Below are positions 33,253-43,357 of a DNA stretch of 64,000 nt, one piece after another. Source of the stretch: Nilaparvata lugens (taxonomy: Eukaryota > Arthropoda > Insecta > Hemiptera > Delphacidae); NCBI RefSeq assembly GCF_014356525.2, contig NC_052518.1, positions 34,060,017 to 34,124,016 of the forward strand, in the 5' to 3' direction. The translations under genes and the position numbers were made by a program. The notes below the pieces were generated by a model, which saw only the letters and a program-made list of their open reading frames with translations, searched no databases and had not been told where the DNA came from. How positions within the stretch are numbered: the stretch's first letter is position 1; each line of letters opens with the position of its first letter.

Positions 33253-36157
33253 CTACACAATGTTGTCATAATACTTTGATACATCTTCGTGAATCAGGTG
33301 TTTGTGCAATAAACTACAGAAGGATGTCTTCTGCCTACATCCTCTTATATTAACAGGGAGCTTGTTAAAAAATGTTGGTGCCAGGTAAGAGAAGAATTTT
33401 TTAAAAATAGATAGGTTTGGTTTAGGGACTTGCACATCTAGCTGATTCCTCCCAACCCTGCGCGTATTAATCAACCACATTTCTCCACTCCGATCGAAAA
33501 AAAGCTTTAGTGTTTTATAGATATACAAGTTTCTGATTGGCATTATTTTGAGTTCTTTGAAAGCCGGTGCAGAGTGATCATATCTACTTCTATAAGACAT
33601 AATTCTTATGAATGATTTCTGTAGGATAATTATTGGTTGTAAAGCTGCCTTATATGCTCCCCCCCAAACTTCCAGGCCATACTCAAAATTCGAGTTAATG
33701 AGAGCGAAGTAGATCCTTCTCATCAGTTCCGCATTACAAACAGTCCTAAGAAGATAAAATATCCTTACATATTTCAACAATTTTTTCTTGACATATCTCG
33801 TGTGTTCATGCCAACTGATTCTATTATCCACCCACACACCCAGGTACTTCATGCTCTTGACCTGTTCAAGGTCCATGCAATCGCAGTCAGCAAGTAAGGA
33901 GCATTTGATGTTATGGTACTTGAGTGGGGAGGGAAATTGGACATCTTTTCTTAGTTTGAATATGATAAATTTTGTTTTAGGACTCATTACCATCATATTC
34001 CGAGTGAACCACCATCTAAGTGCATTGACGTCGTTCTGCATGTCTTCTTGTAGTTCAGCTAATGAATTTGATTTATAAAGGAGTGCAGTGTCGTCAGCAA
34101 ATGCAACCAAGTTTCCCTTGAAAGTACCATTACATAAGTTATTCACATAGATTAAAAAAAGTAAACCCGATAACACTGATCCCTGTGGTATTCCAATTTT
34201 CAATTCACTAAAATCACTGACTACACTGCTATTAACCTTAGTTTGCTGCAGTCTACCAGTGAGGTAGGATCTGAACCATTTGTGTGCAATGCCTCTTATT
34301 CCTGCTCGATACATATTATCTAATAAAATATCATGGTCAACCATATCATAGGCTTTCATGACGTCAACAAACAATGCAGCACATGACTTTCTTTCGTTGA
34401 TACTATCATATACCCCTGACATCAGTTTCATGATTGCTGAACCTGTATTAAGCCTGCTCTGAAAGCCATATTGGTTTTTGCTAAAGAAGTTGTGCTGTTC
34501 CAGGAAATTCGTGACCCGGCTCTTAACAATTTTCTCGAGTATTTTAGAAAATACTGACAACAACGAAATTGGTCTATAATTTGTAGCCTGCATTCTGTTA
34601 TTTTTTTTAAATAAGGGAATAACTACAGCTTTTTTAAACTCCGCAGGAAATTCACCCGTACTTAAACTTAGGTTAAATATAAATACTAGGACATCAATGA
34701 TATAGTGTGCTATAGATTTTATTAGTGATGGTGTTATATTGTCGTATCCTGGTGATTTATTATTTTGGAGTTCTGATATGATGTTCAAGATCTCCACTTC
34801 GGTCGTCGGGTAGAAAAAGATCGAATTAATTATTCTATTGCTTTGGAAATTTTTCTCATACTTCTTGAATGCATTACTTATTTGATTATTATCACACATA
34901 ATTTGTTCTCTTAAACCATCAGCTATAGTGCAAAAGTGATCATTAAACATTCGTGCTACTTCATTATCACATGTTATTAGGGACCCTGCTTCATCGCTGA
35001 GTGTTATAGATTTATTAATCTTCTTCTCACCAGTCAAGTCTTTAATTGTTGCCCATTGTTTTTTGCTGTTAGTCATATTCTTTTCAAGTTCAGCAGAGTA
35101 ATATGCCTGTTTTTTAAATCTTATTTTGTTTATTAAGTTATTTCTTTGTATGTTAAATTCACGCTTAAGATTAGTATTTTCTGGCTGTTGCCTATACAAT
35201 TTATACAATCTATTCTTCTTATCAATTTCATGTTTTAGCTCTACATTCATCCATGGTTTTAAAAGTTTTTTATTTTTTTTGTGTACTATAAGATTGATTA
35301 ATACAACATTTAATTCTGTAAATAAATTTCTCTACAGCTTGTGAAACGGTAGGACATAAAAATATGTCACTCCAATCCACGTTTTCTATCAGTGCTATAA
35401 ATTTAGTTTCTTCTACTCTTTTAGACTCATTTAATTTTTGATAGAGTTCCCTTTCATTCATTTTTATGCAAAGGACAGTCATCCAATGATCAGTTATAGA
35501 TGTCTGAATAACTTTAGAACTATAACTTAGTCTACTATTAATTTTGTCTCTAACGAATGCGTGGTCAATGCAAGTTTTGGAAGTGTTAGTGACACGAGTG
35601 GGTTCATTGATTAGGGATTTAAATCCGAGACTAGCCATGTTAATTAAATAAGAATCAGAGTTCCTATTTTGTTCCAGGATGTTGAGGTTCATGTCATCTT
35701 TAATAATTAAATTAGAGTTTTTGATAAGCTTTATCGAAGTGACCAGTTCTCTAGTAAACGCTTCTTCGGAAAAGTTATGGTATCTGTAGATAGCCAGTAA
35801 GTCGATTTTTGTGTGAGATAACGATAACACTAAGTGCTTGCAATCTGCTGTAATCATATTGCAATCATTAAGACCAACACAAGACAGCCTATCCGATACA
35901 TACACTGCCACTCCTCCTGCTCTATTTGAATTATTACACTTAAAATGAACCTCATAATTAGTCAAATAATACTGGCTTATCTCATTTTCGTCAACCCATA
36001 TCTCGGTTAAAATTATTATGTCTGGTATCCTTTCTAAAACTTCGAGTTGGAGGCTGAAAGCATCAAAATTAGCTCTAAGACTACGAATATTTTGTTGTAC
36101 AATTACAATGTTGTTATGCTGAGTGTAATTAAATATATCGTTACTTAGTTTAGTCAT
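33253..36157 (-). pseudogene. LINE ORF2: endonuclease and reverse transcriptase, one break
   Basis: The start ATG at 36157 (MTKLSNDIFN) opens the endonuclease: QQNIRSLRANFD, ILTEIWV, GGVAVYVSDRL. The usual catalytic GDxN is DDMN here (IKDDMNLNIL) and the SDH motif is ITDHW, so nicking activity is doubtful. The frame stops near 35270 and resumes at 35250 with MNVELKHEIDKKN. The RT has RPISLLSVFSKILEKIV, LFVDVMKAYDMVDH, IGIPQGSVLSGLL and AFADDTALLY, and a C-terminal region with NSNFEYGLEVWGG. Stop at 33253. Confidence 0.87.
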
Positions 36158-36749
36158 TGTAAGTTACAAGATTTATTATACAATAGGTAGTTTGATAACA
36201 AAAAACAAGCCTATGAAGCGTCACGGTAATTGATTCACCTGAAAACTTAATTATTTTGCAAAACCTTTTCATATCGCTAATTGTAATAGTTATACTATTT
36301 GGGCAATACACTGGAAAGCGCCGTATGGACTCAATACTAATACATCTTGTGAAATTATACGTCATGGGAAGAATATGCTGACTACATAAACTACCATTAT
36401 GAATAAAAAGTGATTGCAAAGTGATCAAAGCAACCGCAATATTAGCTTGGTATCTATATACAATATGAACCAGTTGATAACAATTTTCAATTATGTAGTT
36501 AAACGCGTTAAATAGAATTAAACAGAGGGAGAAAGAGATCTTCTTAGCTGAAAAAATATGCAAAAATAGAAAAAACAAGTCAGACCTGAATGAAAATTGA
36601 CAAATGAATAATTTATTAACATTCTGTAAAGCCCTAACCAATTCCCTAACCAATTCAATGCTGCTTATATCGCTCATATAATTCATGGAAAAATCTCTAG
36701 CGATATTAAATAGAGTTGAATTAAACGCAAAATATTCTAAGTTAATCAT
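36150..36749 (-). CDS. Extra LINE ORF between ORF1 and ORF2, unknown
   Basis: From the ATG at 36749 (MINLEYFAFN) it runs 199 codons to a TAA at 36150. It overlaps ORF1's stop by ATGATTAA and ORF2's start by ATGACTAA, so both junctions have the same 8-nt layout. The product is rich in Phe, Leu, Ile and Ser, with several hydrophobic stretches (SDLFFLFLHIFSAKKISFSLCLILF). I recognise no domain. An open frame this long in AT-rich DNA is unlikely by chance, but codon bias and conservation in other copies are untested. The frame continues open to an upstream ATG at 36779 inside ORF1. Confidence 0.5.
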   Translation of the reverse strand: MINLEYFAFNSTLFNIARDFSMNYMSDISSIELVRELVRALQNVNKLFICQFSFRSDLFFLFLHIFSAKKISFSLCLILFNAFNYIIENCYQLVHIVYRYQANIAVALITLQSLFIHNGSLCSQHILPMTYNFTRCISIESIRRFPVYCPNSITITISDMKRFCKIIKFSGESITVTLHRLVFCYQTTYCIINLVTYND

Positions 36750-37707
36750 TCGAGGTGCTTTCAGTACTTTTATCAGCATTGATTATTGGCAATGGGCTTT
36801 GAGCTATCAAGTTTTCTAGTTGTTCGACTGACTTGAGTTCAATCACTGGGCTACCTTCCTTTTTTCTTATTAAAATTTTACAGTCTCTCACCCACAGGAA
36901 ACGAAATCGATGCTCTTTATGTGCAGATCTGGCCAATGAGAAAAGTTTCCTCCTTGATGGTGATAGACATTCATTAATGTAGATCGGTTGATCCGTGTTA
37001 CCACCGATGTGTCTGCTTGAAAAGTCATGCTTAACTCTCCTCTTTTGAAGCAGCGCGTTTTTGTCGGTTCTCCTGACGAATTTGACGACAACTGGAGCCG
37101 GCCCCTCTGGTCCAGCACGACCTATTCGGTGACATGTGTCGATGGAATCCTCCGTGATCTGACAGCCGAGAGCACCAGATATGCTACAAACCATCGAGGT
37201 GAGGTTTTCGTTAGTTTGCTGAGGCAGGCCCCGTATCTCGACCATATTAACTCTGGAATACTGTTCCAAATCTTCTACACGCTCCTTCAATTGAATGTTC
37301 TCCTTTTCTAAACTCACGACTCTCCTAGTTAAAGTCTCGATAGTGTTAAGACAGGTTTCAAATTTCTCGTTACGAGTCTCCTGTTTTTCCTTCAGCTCCT
37401 TAATCTCCGCATGACACGCCTCCAGTGAATTTCCCAAATCAGTCTCTATTTTTCTGAGTAATGAGATTACATCGGATAATGACGACACTGAAACGGTTGT
37501 CACCGGCGCCTCACTCGACATACTTTTTCGTCGCTCCAAGTTACACTCTCTACAGCGCCAAATTTGGTTATTGTCCGTCATATATTTAACGTCATTAGCA
37601 TCAAGTCCAGCGCAGGTTGTATGCACTAGTCCCGAACACACGCCACAAGCAACCTTATCAAAGTTATGACCGCTTCGCACCGACTTAAAACAGATTTTAC
37701 ACGACAT
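36742..37707 (-). CDS. LINE ORF1 with PHD-type finger, coiled coil and RRM-like domain
   Basis: 321 aa, starting ATG (MSCKICFKSVRSG). Residues 1-56 carry eight Cys/His in PHD order (CKIC, CGVC, HTTC, CREC). Residues of about 85-150 form a heptad-rich coiled coil. Residues of about 150-250 (VEIRGLPQQ, CHRIGR, VVVKFVRRTDKNALLQKRR) look like an RRM-like nucleic-acid-binding domain, followed by a C-terminal domain (RFRFLWVRDCKILIRK). Such ORF1 proteins coat LINE RNA. The frame is intact. Its last codons overlap the next ORF by 8 nt (ATGATTAA, 36742-36749). Confidence 0.85.
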   Translation of the reverse strand: MSCKICFKSVRSGHNFDKVACGVCSGLVHTTCAGLDANDVKYMTDNNQIWRCRECNLERRKSMSSEAPVTTVSVSSLSDVISLLRKIETDLGNSLEACHAEIKELKEKQETRNEKFETCLNTIETLTRRVVSLEKENIQLKERVEDLEQYSRVNMVEIRGLPQQTNENLTSMVCSISGALGCQITEDSIDTCHRIGRAGPEGPAPVVVKFVRRTDKNALLQKRRVKHDFSSRHIGGNTDQPIYINECLSPSRRKLFSLARSAHKEHRFRFLWVRDCKILIRKKEGSPVIELKSVEQLENLIAQSPLPIINADKSTESTSND

Positions 37708-37900
37708 TTTAATAGTTGAAATTTAATTACTTTCCATACGAACAGTATAAAGTCAAGGCGAAACACAAAGCAAAATCAAATCACGCCCGAATTCACTGGT
37801 TCACTATTGCCGGTAGGATTTTAGAGATAACGGAGCGAAAACAAACGATGCTTTCTGCTTGAAGTTCAAACTGATACTCCTAACATCTGTCAGTCATCTT

Positions 37901-38440
37901 TCAATTTGTAATACAAAACTGTTTTGTTTTGTTTAAAAGTAGATTTATATTAACATCAATAACATCAAATTTTGGGTTTACACAATTGTTGATTATATTA
38001 TAATTATTATAAAAGTTACATATATTTCGATGGGAATTAATCAATGAAGAATACCAGTCATTTAGCTCATTTTCAAAAGTTTTAGATATTCTCTTAATAC
38101 CTATCGCTGAAATAATACAAGATTTTAAATAAAATAGAGTACTAGTCTTTGTTTTTTCCATATCTAACAAGTGCTTAGAAAATTCATCTGAATCAATATT
38201 GTCACTCTCTAGCATTCCATTGCTATTATATGTTTGAAGCGATATATTGAACTGAAGTATATTTATAAAATTTGATGAAGCCAAGTCACACCTTCAGACT
38301 TTATTATAATTTGCATATGATAGGATAATTATTGCAAACCAATATAACATTACAGTGAAAATACAAATTGATTTTAATAAATTGATTGAATATGAAATTT
38401 TGGTTTTAGTCATGCTATTATTTTCACTCATCAGATCCAT
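37901..38440 (-). pseudogene. Single-pass membrane protein of unknown function, one in-frame stop
   Basis: The frame starts at ATG 38440 (MDLMSENNSM). It has one hydrophobic helix (residues of about 19-40, LKSICIFTVMLYWFAIIILS), then a TGA at 38294-38296, then continues in the same frame to 37901 with a Ser/Asn-rich region (about 125 aa). It directly abuts the 5' end of the LINE to its left. It shares strand and AT-rich codon use with the viral cluster, so it may be one of its genes separated by the two LINE insertions. I do not recognise it. Confidence 0.4.
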
Positions 38441-38920
38441 TTTGTAATAACATTTTATGTCTGAACTTCTCAAAGCTCTGACTAAGACTGATAAATGCAA
38501 GTTTGATAAATACAAATATACAGTCTTTACTATATAGTAGAGTAAGAACTAACTATTGATCTCACACACATGTTTGAACATGCAAGTGAAGTGTTGATTC
38601 ATTATTCAGTATATGCATTGTTGCTTAACCAGTCACCATCTTCTTATACATGTTCAAACATGTATGTGAAACAATGTTAACAGACTTTTTGCTTTTACTG
38701 TTCAATACAAAAAAGCATAAATATAAGTTCAGATCAGGAAAATCTTCACTCCTTAGTGATTCTTCAAGAAGGAAGCAACTACTATATAATAGTGTTACAT
38801 AATCATCATCATCATCTTCATCATCACTATAACATCTTAGCAGGACTGTAGCAGTAATCAACTCTATCATTAATTGAAAGGTAAGTGAATAATCTACAAA
38901 TTGAATTTTAACTCACTTTA

Positions 38921-39267
38921 TTTCAAATCAAGAAATTTTGATACATTTTTTTTGTATAAAAACAGATGTGTCATATCAACACAGACATTAAGCCAAATTG
39001 AGAAATTTCAATAGAATTGTTTATATATATATATGACTACCTTTTTTCTGTTAATAAATTCAACTGTACTAAAACATATGAAAACAAAATAATGTGACAT
39101 ATCAACACAAACATTAAGCCGAATCAAGAAATTTTGATACAATATTGTTTATTCAGATGTGACTACCTTTTGTGTTATTTAATGCAACTGTACTCAAACA
39201 TATGAAAACAAATAATGTGTCATATAAAAACAAATATTAAGCCAAATCAAGAAATTAAGTTACATAT
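38921..39267. repeat. Tandem repeat (125-bp unit), left part and left copy of a 347-bp duplication
   Basis: The unit starts near GTGTCATATCAACACAGACATT (shortened motif GTGTCATATCAACAC) and recurs at about 38967, 39092 and 39215. The block as a whole repeats at 39657-40004 with about 3-4 percent difference. It ends ACATAT exactly at the LTR. Confidence 0.85.
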
Positions 39268-39656
39268 TGTTCTGGCCAGAGGACTCGAATTGTAGCGCCA
39301 GAATGCCAGACTGTAGTTCTGCCAATAGCAGGCTTGTGTTTGCGCCGGCGCAGACCATCCTGCCGCTTGGCATTGTGGATTTTTTTGAAAGTCTTCTGTC
39401 TTGTCTCGTCAGCCCATTCTTTTGCAAGAACAAATTTGTGTTTGTCTGTCATGTAATTTTCGATCGGAAATTTCTTGTAAATTGTTTGAGTGTCATGTGT
39501 GTGAATTATGAATATAACAGCATAAATAGTATTGAATTGAATTAATTTGAATTTATAAAGAATCCAGTTTGAGCTTTGTTCAAAACACAGTGCATAGCCT
39601 GCAAGTTGAACGCGAAAAGGCAGCCCGGAAGCAAGAACCTGTCTCTTTGAACTTCA
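39268..39656 (+). repeat. Solo LTR of a BEL/Pao relative
   Basis: 389 bp, beginning TGTTCTGGCC and ending TTTGAACTTCA. It is recognisably related to the LTR at 20028-20691 (GAATTGTAGCGCCA, CAGACTxTAGTTCTGCC, AATTTCxxGTAATTG, CTGCAAGTTGAACG, GCCCGGAAGCAA), but more diverged and shorter. No internal region and no 5-bp duplication are seen. Instead it is flanked by the 347-bp duplication. Confidence 0.82.
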
Positions 39657-40004
39657 TTTCAAATCAAGAAATTTTGATACATTTTTTTTGTATAAAAACA
39701 GATGTGTCATATCAACACAGACATTAAGCCAAATTGAGAAATTTCGATAGAATTGTTTATATATATATATGACTACCTTATTTCTGTTAATAAATTCAAC
39801 TGTACTCAAACATATGAAAACAAAATAATGTGACATATCAACACAAACATTAAGCTGAATCAAGAAATTTTGATACAATATTGTTTATTTAGATATGACC
39901 ACCTTTTGTGTTATTTAATGCAACTGTACTTAAACATATGAAAACAAATAATGTGTCATATCAAACCAAATATTAAGCCAAATCAAGAAATTTAGTCAAC
40001 ATAT
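39657..40004. repeat. Tandem repeat (125-bp unit), right copy of the 347-bp duplication
   Basis: This begins TTTCAAATCAAGAAATTTTG like 38921 and ends ACATAT like 39267. It contains the same two and a half 125-bp units. Confidence 0.85.
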
Positions 40005-40318
40005 CCTTTCAAGAGTTCAGGAGTAGTCTATTAAGGTAAGGTCGGTAACCATTACTGATACCTCCTTTCCTTTTATTATTATGTTCACTAGTCGATGTTT
40101 TGCTTTTAGTTTTAATTTAGATTTATTGAATGAATCTAAGTTTTTTTTATTCAATCAGCTTGAATATCTTTGTGAGAGGAATATGCTTATTTCTTTATTT
40201 TTTGATTCATTAAATGTAATATGTAACTATCCCCATCACCGTGTCTTTACAAATCTTGCCTTGATTATCGGGTATTCAAATGTGGTACATGGATTTTATG
40301 TAGATATACAGTGTTTGT
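40005..40318. other. No feature seen
   Basis: AT-rich DNA between the tandem repeat and the Ser/Pro/Thr-rich gene. A plus-strand 89-aa frame (40081-40350) has no recognisable content. Confidence 0.4.
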
Positions 40319-40882
40319 TCACATATGAATGTACACAATTAATTTTTTAACTGAAAATGTTGCTTCATCCTCTTCTGAGCTTGATGAGGATGAAGATTTA
40401 CTCACCCTTGAGACCGCAGCCTCCTTGACAGCAACAGGTCTATCAGTAGTTGGCTTGGAGACGGTAGGTGGAGAAATAGGTGTTTCAGAGGCTGCAGGTA
40501 AAGAAATAGATGTTTTGGAGATGACTGGCGAAGAAGTGGATGGTTCAGAGATGGTGGGTGAAGAAATAGGCATTTCAGAGACTGCGGGTGAAGAAATAGA
40601 TGTTTTGGAGACGGCTGACGAAGAAGTGGTCAGTTCAGAGATGGCTCGCGAAGAAGTGGATGGTTCAGAGATGGTTGGTGAAGAAATAGATGTTTCAGAG
40701 GCTGTGGGTGAAGACGCAGTTGGTTCAAATGTTGGTGGTGAAGATGAAGTCGGTCCGGGAATGGTTTGCATCATCCCTAATCCAGGAAATGCTTGATTAT
40801 AAAATTGAGGATTACTCCATATGTTATATGGGAATCCCCATGGTATTTGCAGTACTGTCGTTGGAGCTGGTGAACACACCAT
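40319..40882 (-). CDS. Ser/Pro/Thr-rich repeat protein, last exon of a possible spliced gene
   Basis: The minus frame has an ATG at 40882 (MVCSPAPTTV) and a TGA at 40319. It has a short aromatic N-part (WGFPYNIWSNPQFYNQAFPG), then about ten degenerate 10-12-residue units (SSPTISEPSTS, SPVISKTSIS), then a serine run with acid residues and a short end. It looks like a mucin-like or intrinsically disordered protein. Because the repeat keeps phase, the opposite strand also has a long frame; the promoter and splice signals at 41.3-41.4 kb favour the minus strand. I do not know the family. Confidence 0.45.
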   Translation of the reverse strand: MVCSPAPTTVLQIPWGFPYNIWSNPQFYNQAFPGLGMMQTIPGPTSSSPPTFEPTASSPTASETSISSPTISEPSTSSRAISELTTSSSAVSKTSISSPAVSEMPISSPTISEPSTSSPVISKTSISLPAASETPISPPTVSKPTTDRPVAVKEAAVSRVSKSSSSSSSEEDEATFSVKKLIVYIHM

Positions 40883-41024
40883 CTTTGGTGTGGCTGCAAC
40901 ACTTGTGTATGTTACTTGAAATTAAATAAAGATAATTTATAGTAGATCATTTACTAAGTTAAATGATTGGTAACTACTAAAAAGAATTAGATTTACAAAT
41001 TCTATTTATCGATAACTAGCTTAC

Positions 41025-41039
41025 CTGGTGAACTTCATT
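41025..41039 (-). other. Possible 15-bp micro-exon
   Basis: On the minus strand, CTTTTCAACAG (acceptor) precedes 15 bp that are followed by GTAAGC (donor). It would add five codons in phase with the first exon at 41336-41398. Joining to the exon at 40319-40882 needs an acceptor I could not place in frame, so this is weak. Confidence 0.2.
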
Positions 41040-41335
41040 CTGTTGAAAAGTTCATGTATCTCATACCATATTTGACTTTATTTGCTGAATCATGAAATTT
41101 ATCTAACAATCAATATTTTTATTTCAATACAGACTTCCTTTGTATTCTGTATTTCTAATTAAAACTTTAACACATTTAAATCTGAAACAAGTTTTTTTGT
41201 GTATATTTGAAATATAAAATAAATTTGGTATTTGTTATAGCATTAGATATTAACTACTAATTTAAGTTGAGAAAGAGTTATATTATTAAGTTAGTTCATG
41301 CATATAGTTTCAGTAGTTTATTGATTAAAACTTAC

Positions 41336-41398
41336 CATTGGCTGATCCATAGCAACATTCTTGGTCAAATCAATAGAGTTAGTAGACAAAATTTTCAT
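41336..41398 (-). CDS. Possible first coding exon (21 codons)
   Basis: The ATG at 41398 opens MKILSTNSIDLTKNVAMDQPM, 21 codons, followed exactly by GTAAGTTTTA, a strong donor in phase 0. A TATA box and an initiator-like site sit upstream. It is probably exon 1 of the gene ending at 40319, but the connecting exons are unresolved. Confidence 0.35.
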
Positions 41399-41400
41399 CA

Positions 41401-41443
41401 GATGAACACTATGATTCAAATCAAAACTTTGCTGCTTTTATAC
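41401..41443 (-). promoter_or_regulatory. Core promoter candidate: TATA box and initiator
   Basis: TATAAAAG on the minus strand (41436-41443) is followed about 30 bp downstream by TCATAGT (about 41409-41415), at arthropod initiator spacing. The ATG follows within 20 bp. The combination is much better than expected by chance next to a coding exon with a good donor. Confidence 0.4.
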
Positions 41444-42323
41444 TAAAAATTTTCTCCTTCTACACTCTGAAATCTGATGGTGGGATATTGTCTTCCATAA
41501 TTCTGAATTGGAAGGGGTGTATTTCAATACCTTGGTGAAAATAGCAAGGCTAACACATTCTTGTTCTTAAATTAGAAGGTGTATATGTTAATGTTACTTG
41601 TAAGTGCTGTTAAGCTCATGTACCGAATTTCCTGTCTTTTATGATATACATGATTAGACTGCATTCAAGTAAAGTGCATCTAACAAAGAAGTTGATATTG
41701 TTTGTCTCTTTTCAATGCGAAGTTGAAATCATTGACACAGATGCGCTCACCTCGCTTTGCATCTAATACAAAGAAAACCAGAAATCAGCTAACCAGAAAT
41801 GGGGGAAATGGGAAAAATTTATTCTCTTCCCATTTACAATAACATATAAATAAAATCAATCGTATGTAACCCGATTTCTCATTTATTCATTAGACTTGAT
41901 AGTATAAATAACTGTTTAGAATATCGTATAGCTTTGTCACATTGACAAGTCTCACATCATACATTAATACTTACACTATTTCTTATTCAACTAAAGCTTC
42001 AGTAATTTCAACTATTTTCATATTTATATTCGCAGTAAGACTGACTATTGAGAATCAGCAATAATCAACAACATATACACAATTCTGTAACGAAGCAACT
42101 GGCTGCTACAGCAAGTCAATAACAACACTTCTCTCGTCATCACATTTAGCAAGAGTCAGAGAGAATTGAAGAGAGTTTCTACTCAGCTCCGAGAGACAGT
42201 TTGGACTTAGCGAGAGAATCTACTCAACTCCAAGAGATAGTTTCCACTTCAGTATTAACAAACACCTGGCGCGCACGTGTTATCACTTCATTGACACAAC
42301 AGTCTCAAAGGGTGAGTGTTGAA
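41444..42323. other. No gene recognised
   Basis: AT-rich DNA, with an open frame running into the polymerase fragment from about 42201. That frame has no ATG before 42324. It may hold the promoter and leader of the polymerase gene. Confidence 0.4.
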
Positions 42324-42928
42324 ATGATAGATTTTAAAATTAAGCAGGTCACTGCTATCAATAGCAATATTATCAGATATAGAATAAGCTTTAGAAATAA
42401 TGAAGTAGATGAAACTCTAATTTTTAATCAACTAAAAGATAGAATTTTTAATATATTACTTAATAAATCTACAAGGTTTTTTGGCTCTATAAGATGGTAT
42501 CTTGCTATTAAAGTCAATCTGATGAAACTTCCAACATTAAATGATGATGGAGAACATCAAGTAAAAGCTGGTGTTACTTTCCACAGTGCATCACAGAATA
42601 TTATTAATATTGATGAGAATATTGAAGAGTTAGATGATCAATTCATTTTGGTTGTAATAAAATATATAACTCATTGGATAAATATATTTCAGAAGGTTCT
42701 GGATGGTGTATTTCAAGAATAGAATATCTCGACATCAACTTTATGAGATATAATCTAATTTATGGCTCAAATTCAAGTTACATAAAAACACCAAAGGAGA
42801 TTTTACAAAAGAAAGCTATCATTAATAGTGAGAATTCGGATTATAAATGCTTTGTTTGGTGTATTTTAGCTTATCTACACTATGGTGAGTGTAAGTGTAA
42901 TTTCATATCAGCAACAACAGGAAGGTGA
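42324..42928 (+). pseudogene. N-terminal part of a Maverick-type protein-primed DNA polymerase B, broken
   Basis: The first ATG is at 42324 (MIDFKIKQVT). The frame runs to 42722 and a one-base shift near 42672 moves it to the frame ending at 42928. After the shift come GSGWCISRIEYLDIN, SSYIKTPKEILQKKAIIN and DYKCFVWCILAYLHYGECK. I recognise this order as the region preceding the exonuclease and polymerase domains of Maverick/Polinton polymerase B genes; the catalytic domains are not present. It may be the surviving 5' end of the polymerase gene of the viral cluster at 22.9-29.3 kb, divergent from it. Confidence 0.55.
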
Positions 42929-43286
42929 CCTTTGCAGGATTCTCATACTGCAGAGATGATGGATGTGTGAAGAGATTCAGAGTTACAGAGGGCTGTTCAG
43001 GAGACCCTGCTCTACTAATATCTATCTACAGTGCTGCTTTTCGGGATACTGTACAAACTGATGGAGTATGCAGCATTTCAGAACGAGAGGAAAGGTCAGC
43101 AGAGGTCTATCAGGAGACCACAAAATATAGAAGAGGATTTTCAATGACTAATATATATATTCTGTTTTATAATGGAAGATAAATGTATATGGGAAGAATA
43201 AAAATATGGTTTTCTTTTCTCTACCCACTACATACAAAAAAATATATCCTCTGGTTCTGTTGATACTGACCTTTAATACTTACCTT
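42929..43286 (+). other. No recognised gene
   Basis: A frame to 43182 follows the polymerase fragment (RDDGCVKRFRVTEGCSGDP), but I cannot match it to polymerase B or anything else. It may be degraded element sequence. Confidence 0.3.
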
Positions 43287-43287
43287 T

Positions 43288-43357
43288 ACTGCCTTGGATT
43301 CGAACCTGGAACCTCCAACTTGGGAAGCTGACTTGCTAACCACTACACCATAGAGGA
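43288..43357 (-). tRNA. tRNA-Gly(CCC)-like pseudogene or SINE head
   Basis: On the minus strand TCCTCTATGGTGTAGTGG gives an A-box-like start. The anticodon arm TCAGC-TTCCCAA-GTTGG has anticodon CCC, and GGTTCGAATCC is a perfect B box. The acceptor and T stems pair poorly, so it is unlikely to be a functional tRNA. No SINE body or tail is evident. Confidence 0.45.

Larger units (their letters stand above)
33000..37899 (-). mobile_element. Near full-length CR1-like LINE with three ORFs
   Basis: The minus-strand order is a 5' UTR (about 37708-37899), ORF1 with a PHD-type zinc finger (36742-37707), an extra 199-aa ORF (36150-36749), ORF2 (33253-36157), and a 3' UTR. ORF2 is broken once, between endonuclease and RT. 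The outer ends are estimates; I found neither a clear tail nor a target duplication. Confidence 0.75.

Noticed and set aside
38625..38870. 81-aa minus-strand frame with an acidic run
   Set aside because: The Asp/Glu run comes from a short ATC repeat and the rest shows no family resemblance.
38917..40004. CRISPR-like or satellite array
   Set aside because: The units are 125 bp with no unique spacers and the host is eukaryotic; it is a short tandem repeat split by an LTR.
40329..40796. Plus-strand 155-aa acidic repeat frame
   Set aside because: It is antisense to the Ser/Pro/Thr-rich exon. The repeat period keeps both strands open, and the promoter and donor signals are on the minus strand.
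43288..43357. Functional tRNA-Gly gene
   Set aside because: The B box and anticodon arm are good, but the acceptor and T stems do not pair, so it is listed as a tRNA-like pseudogene.
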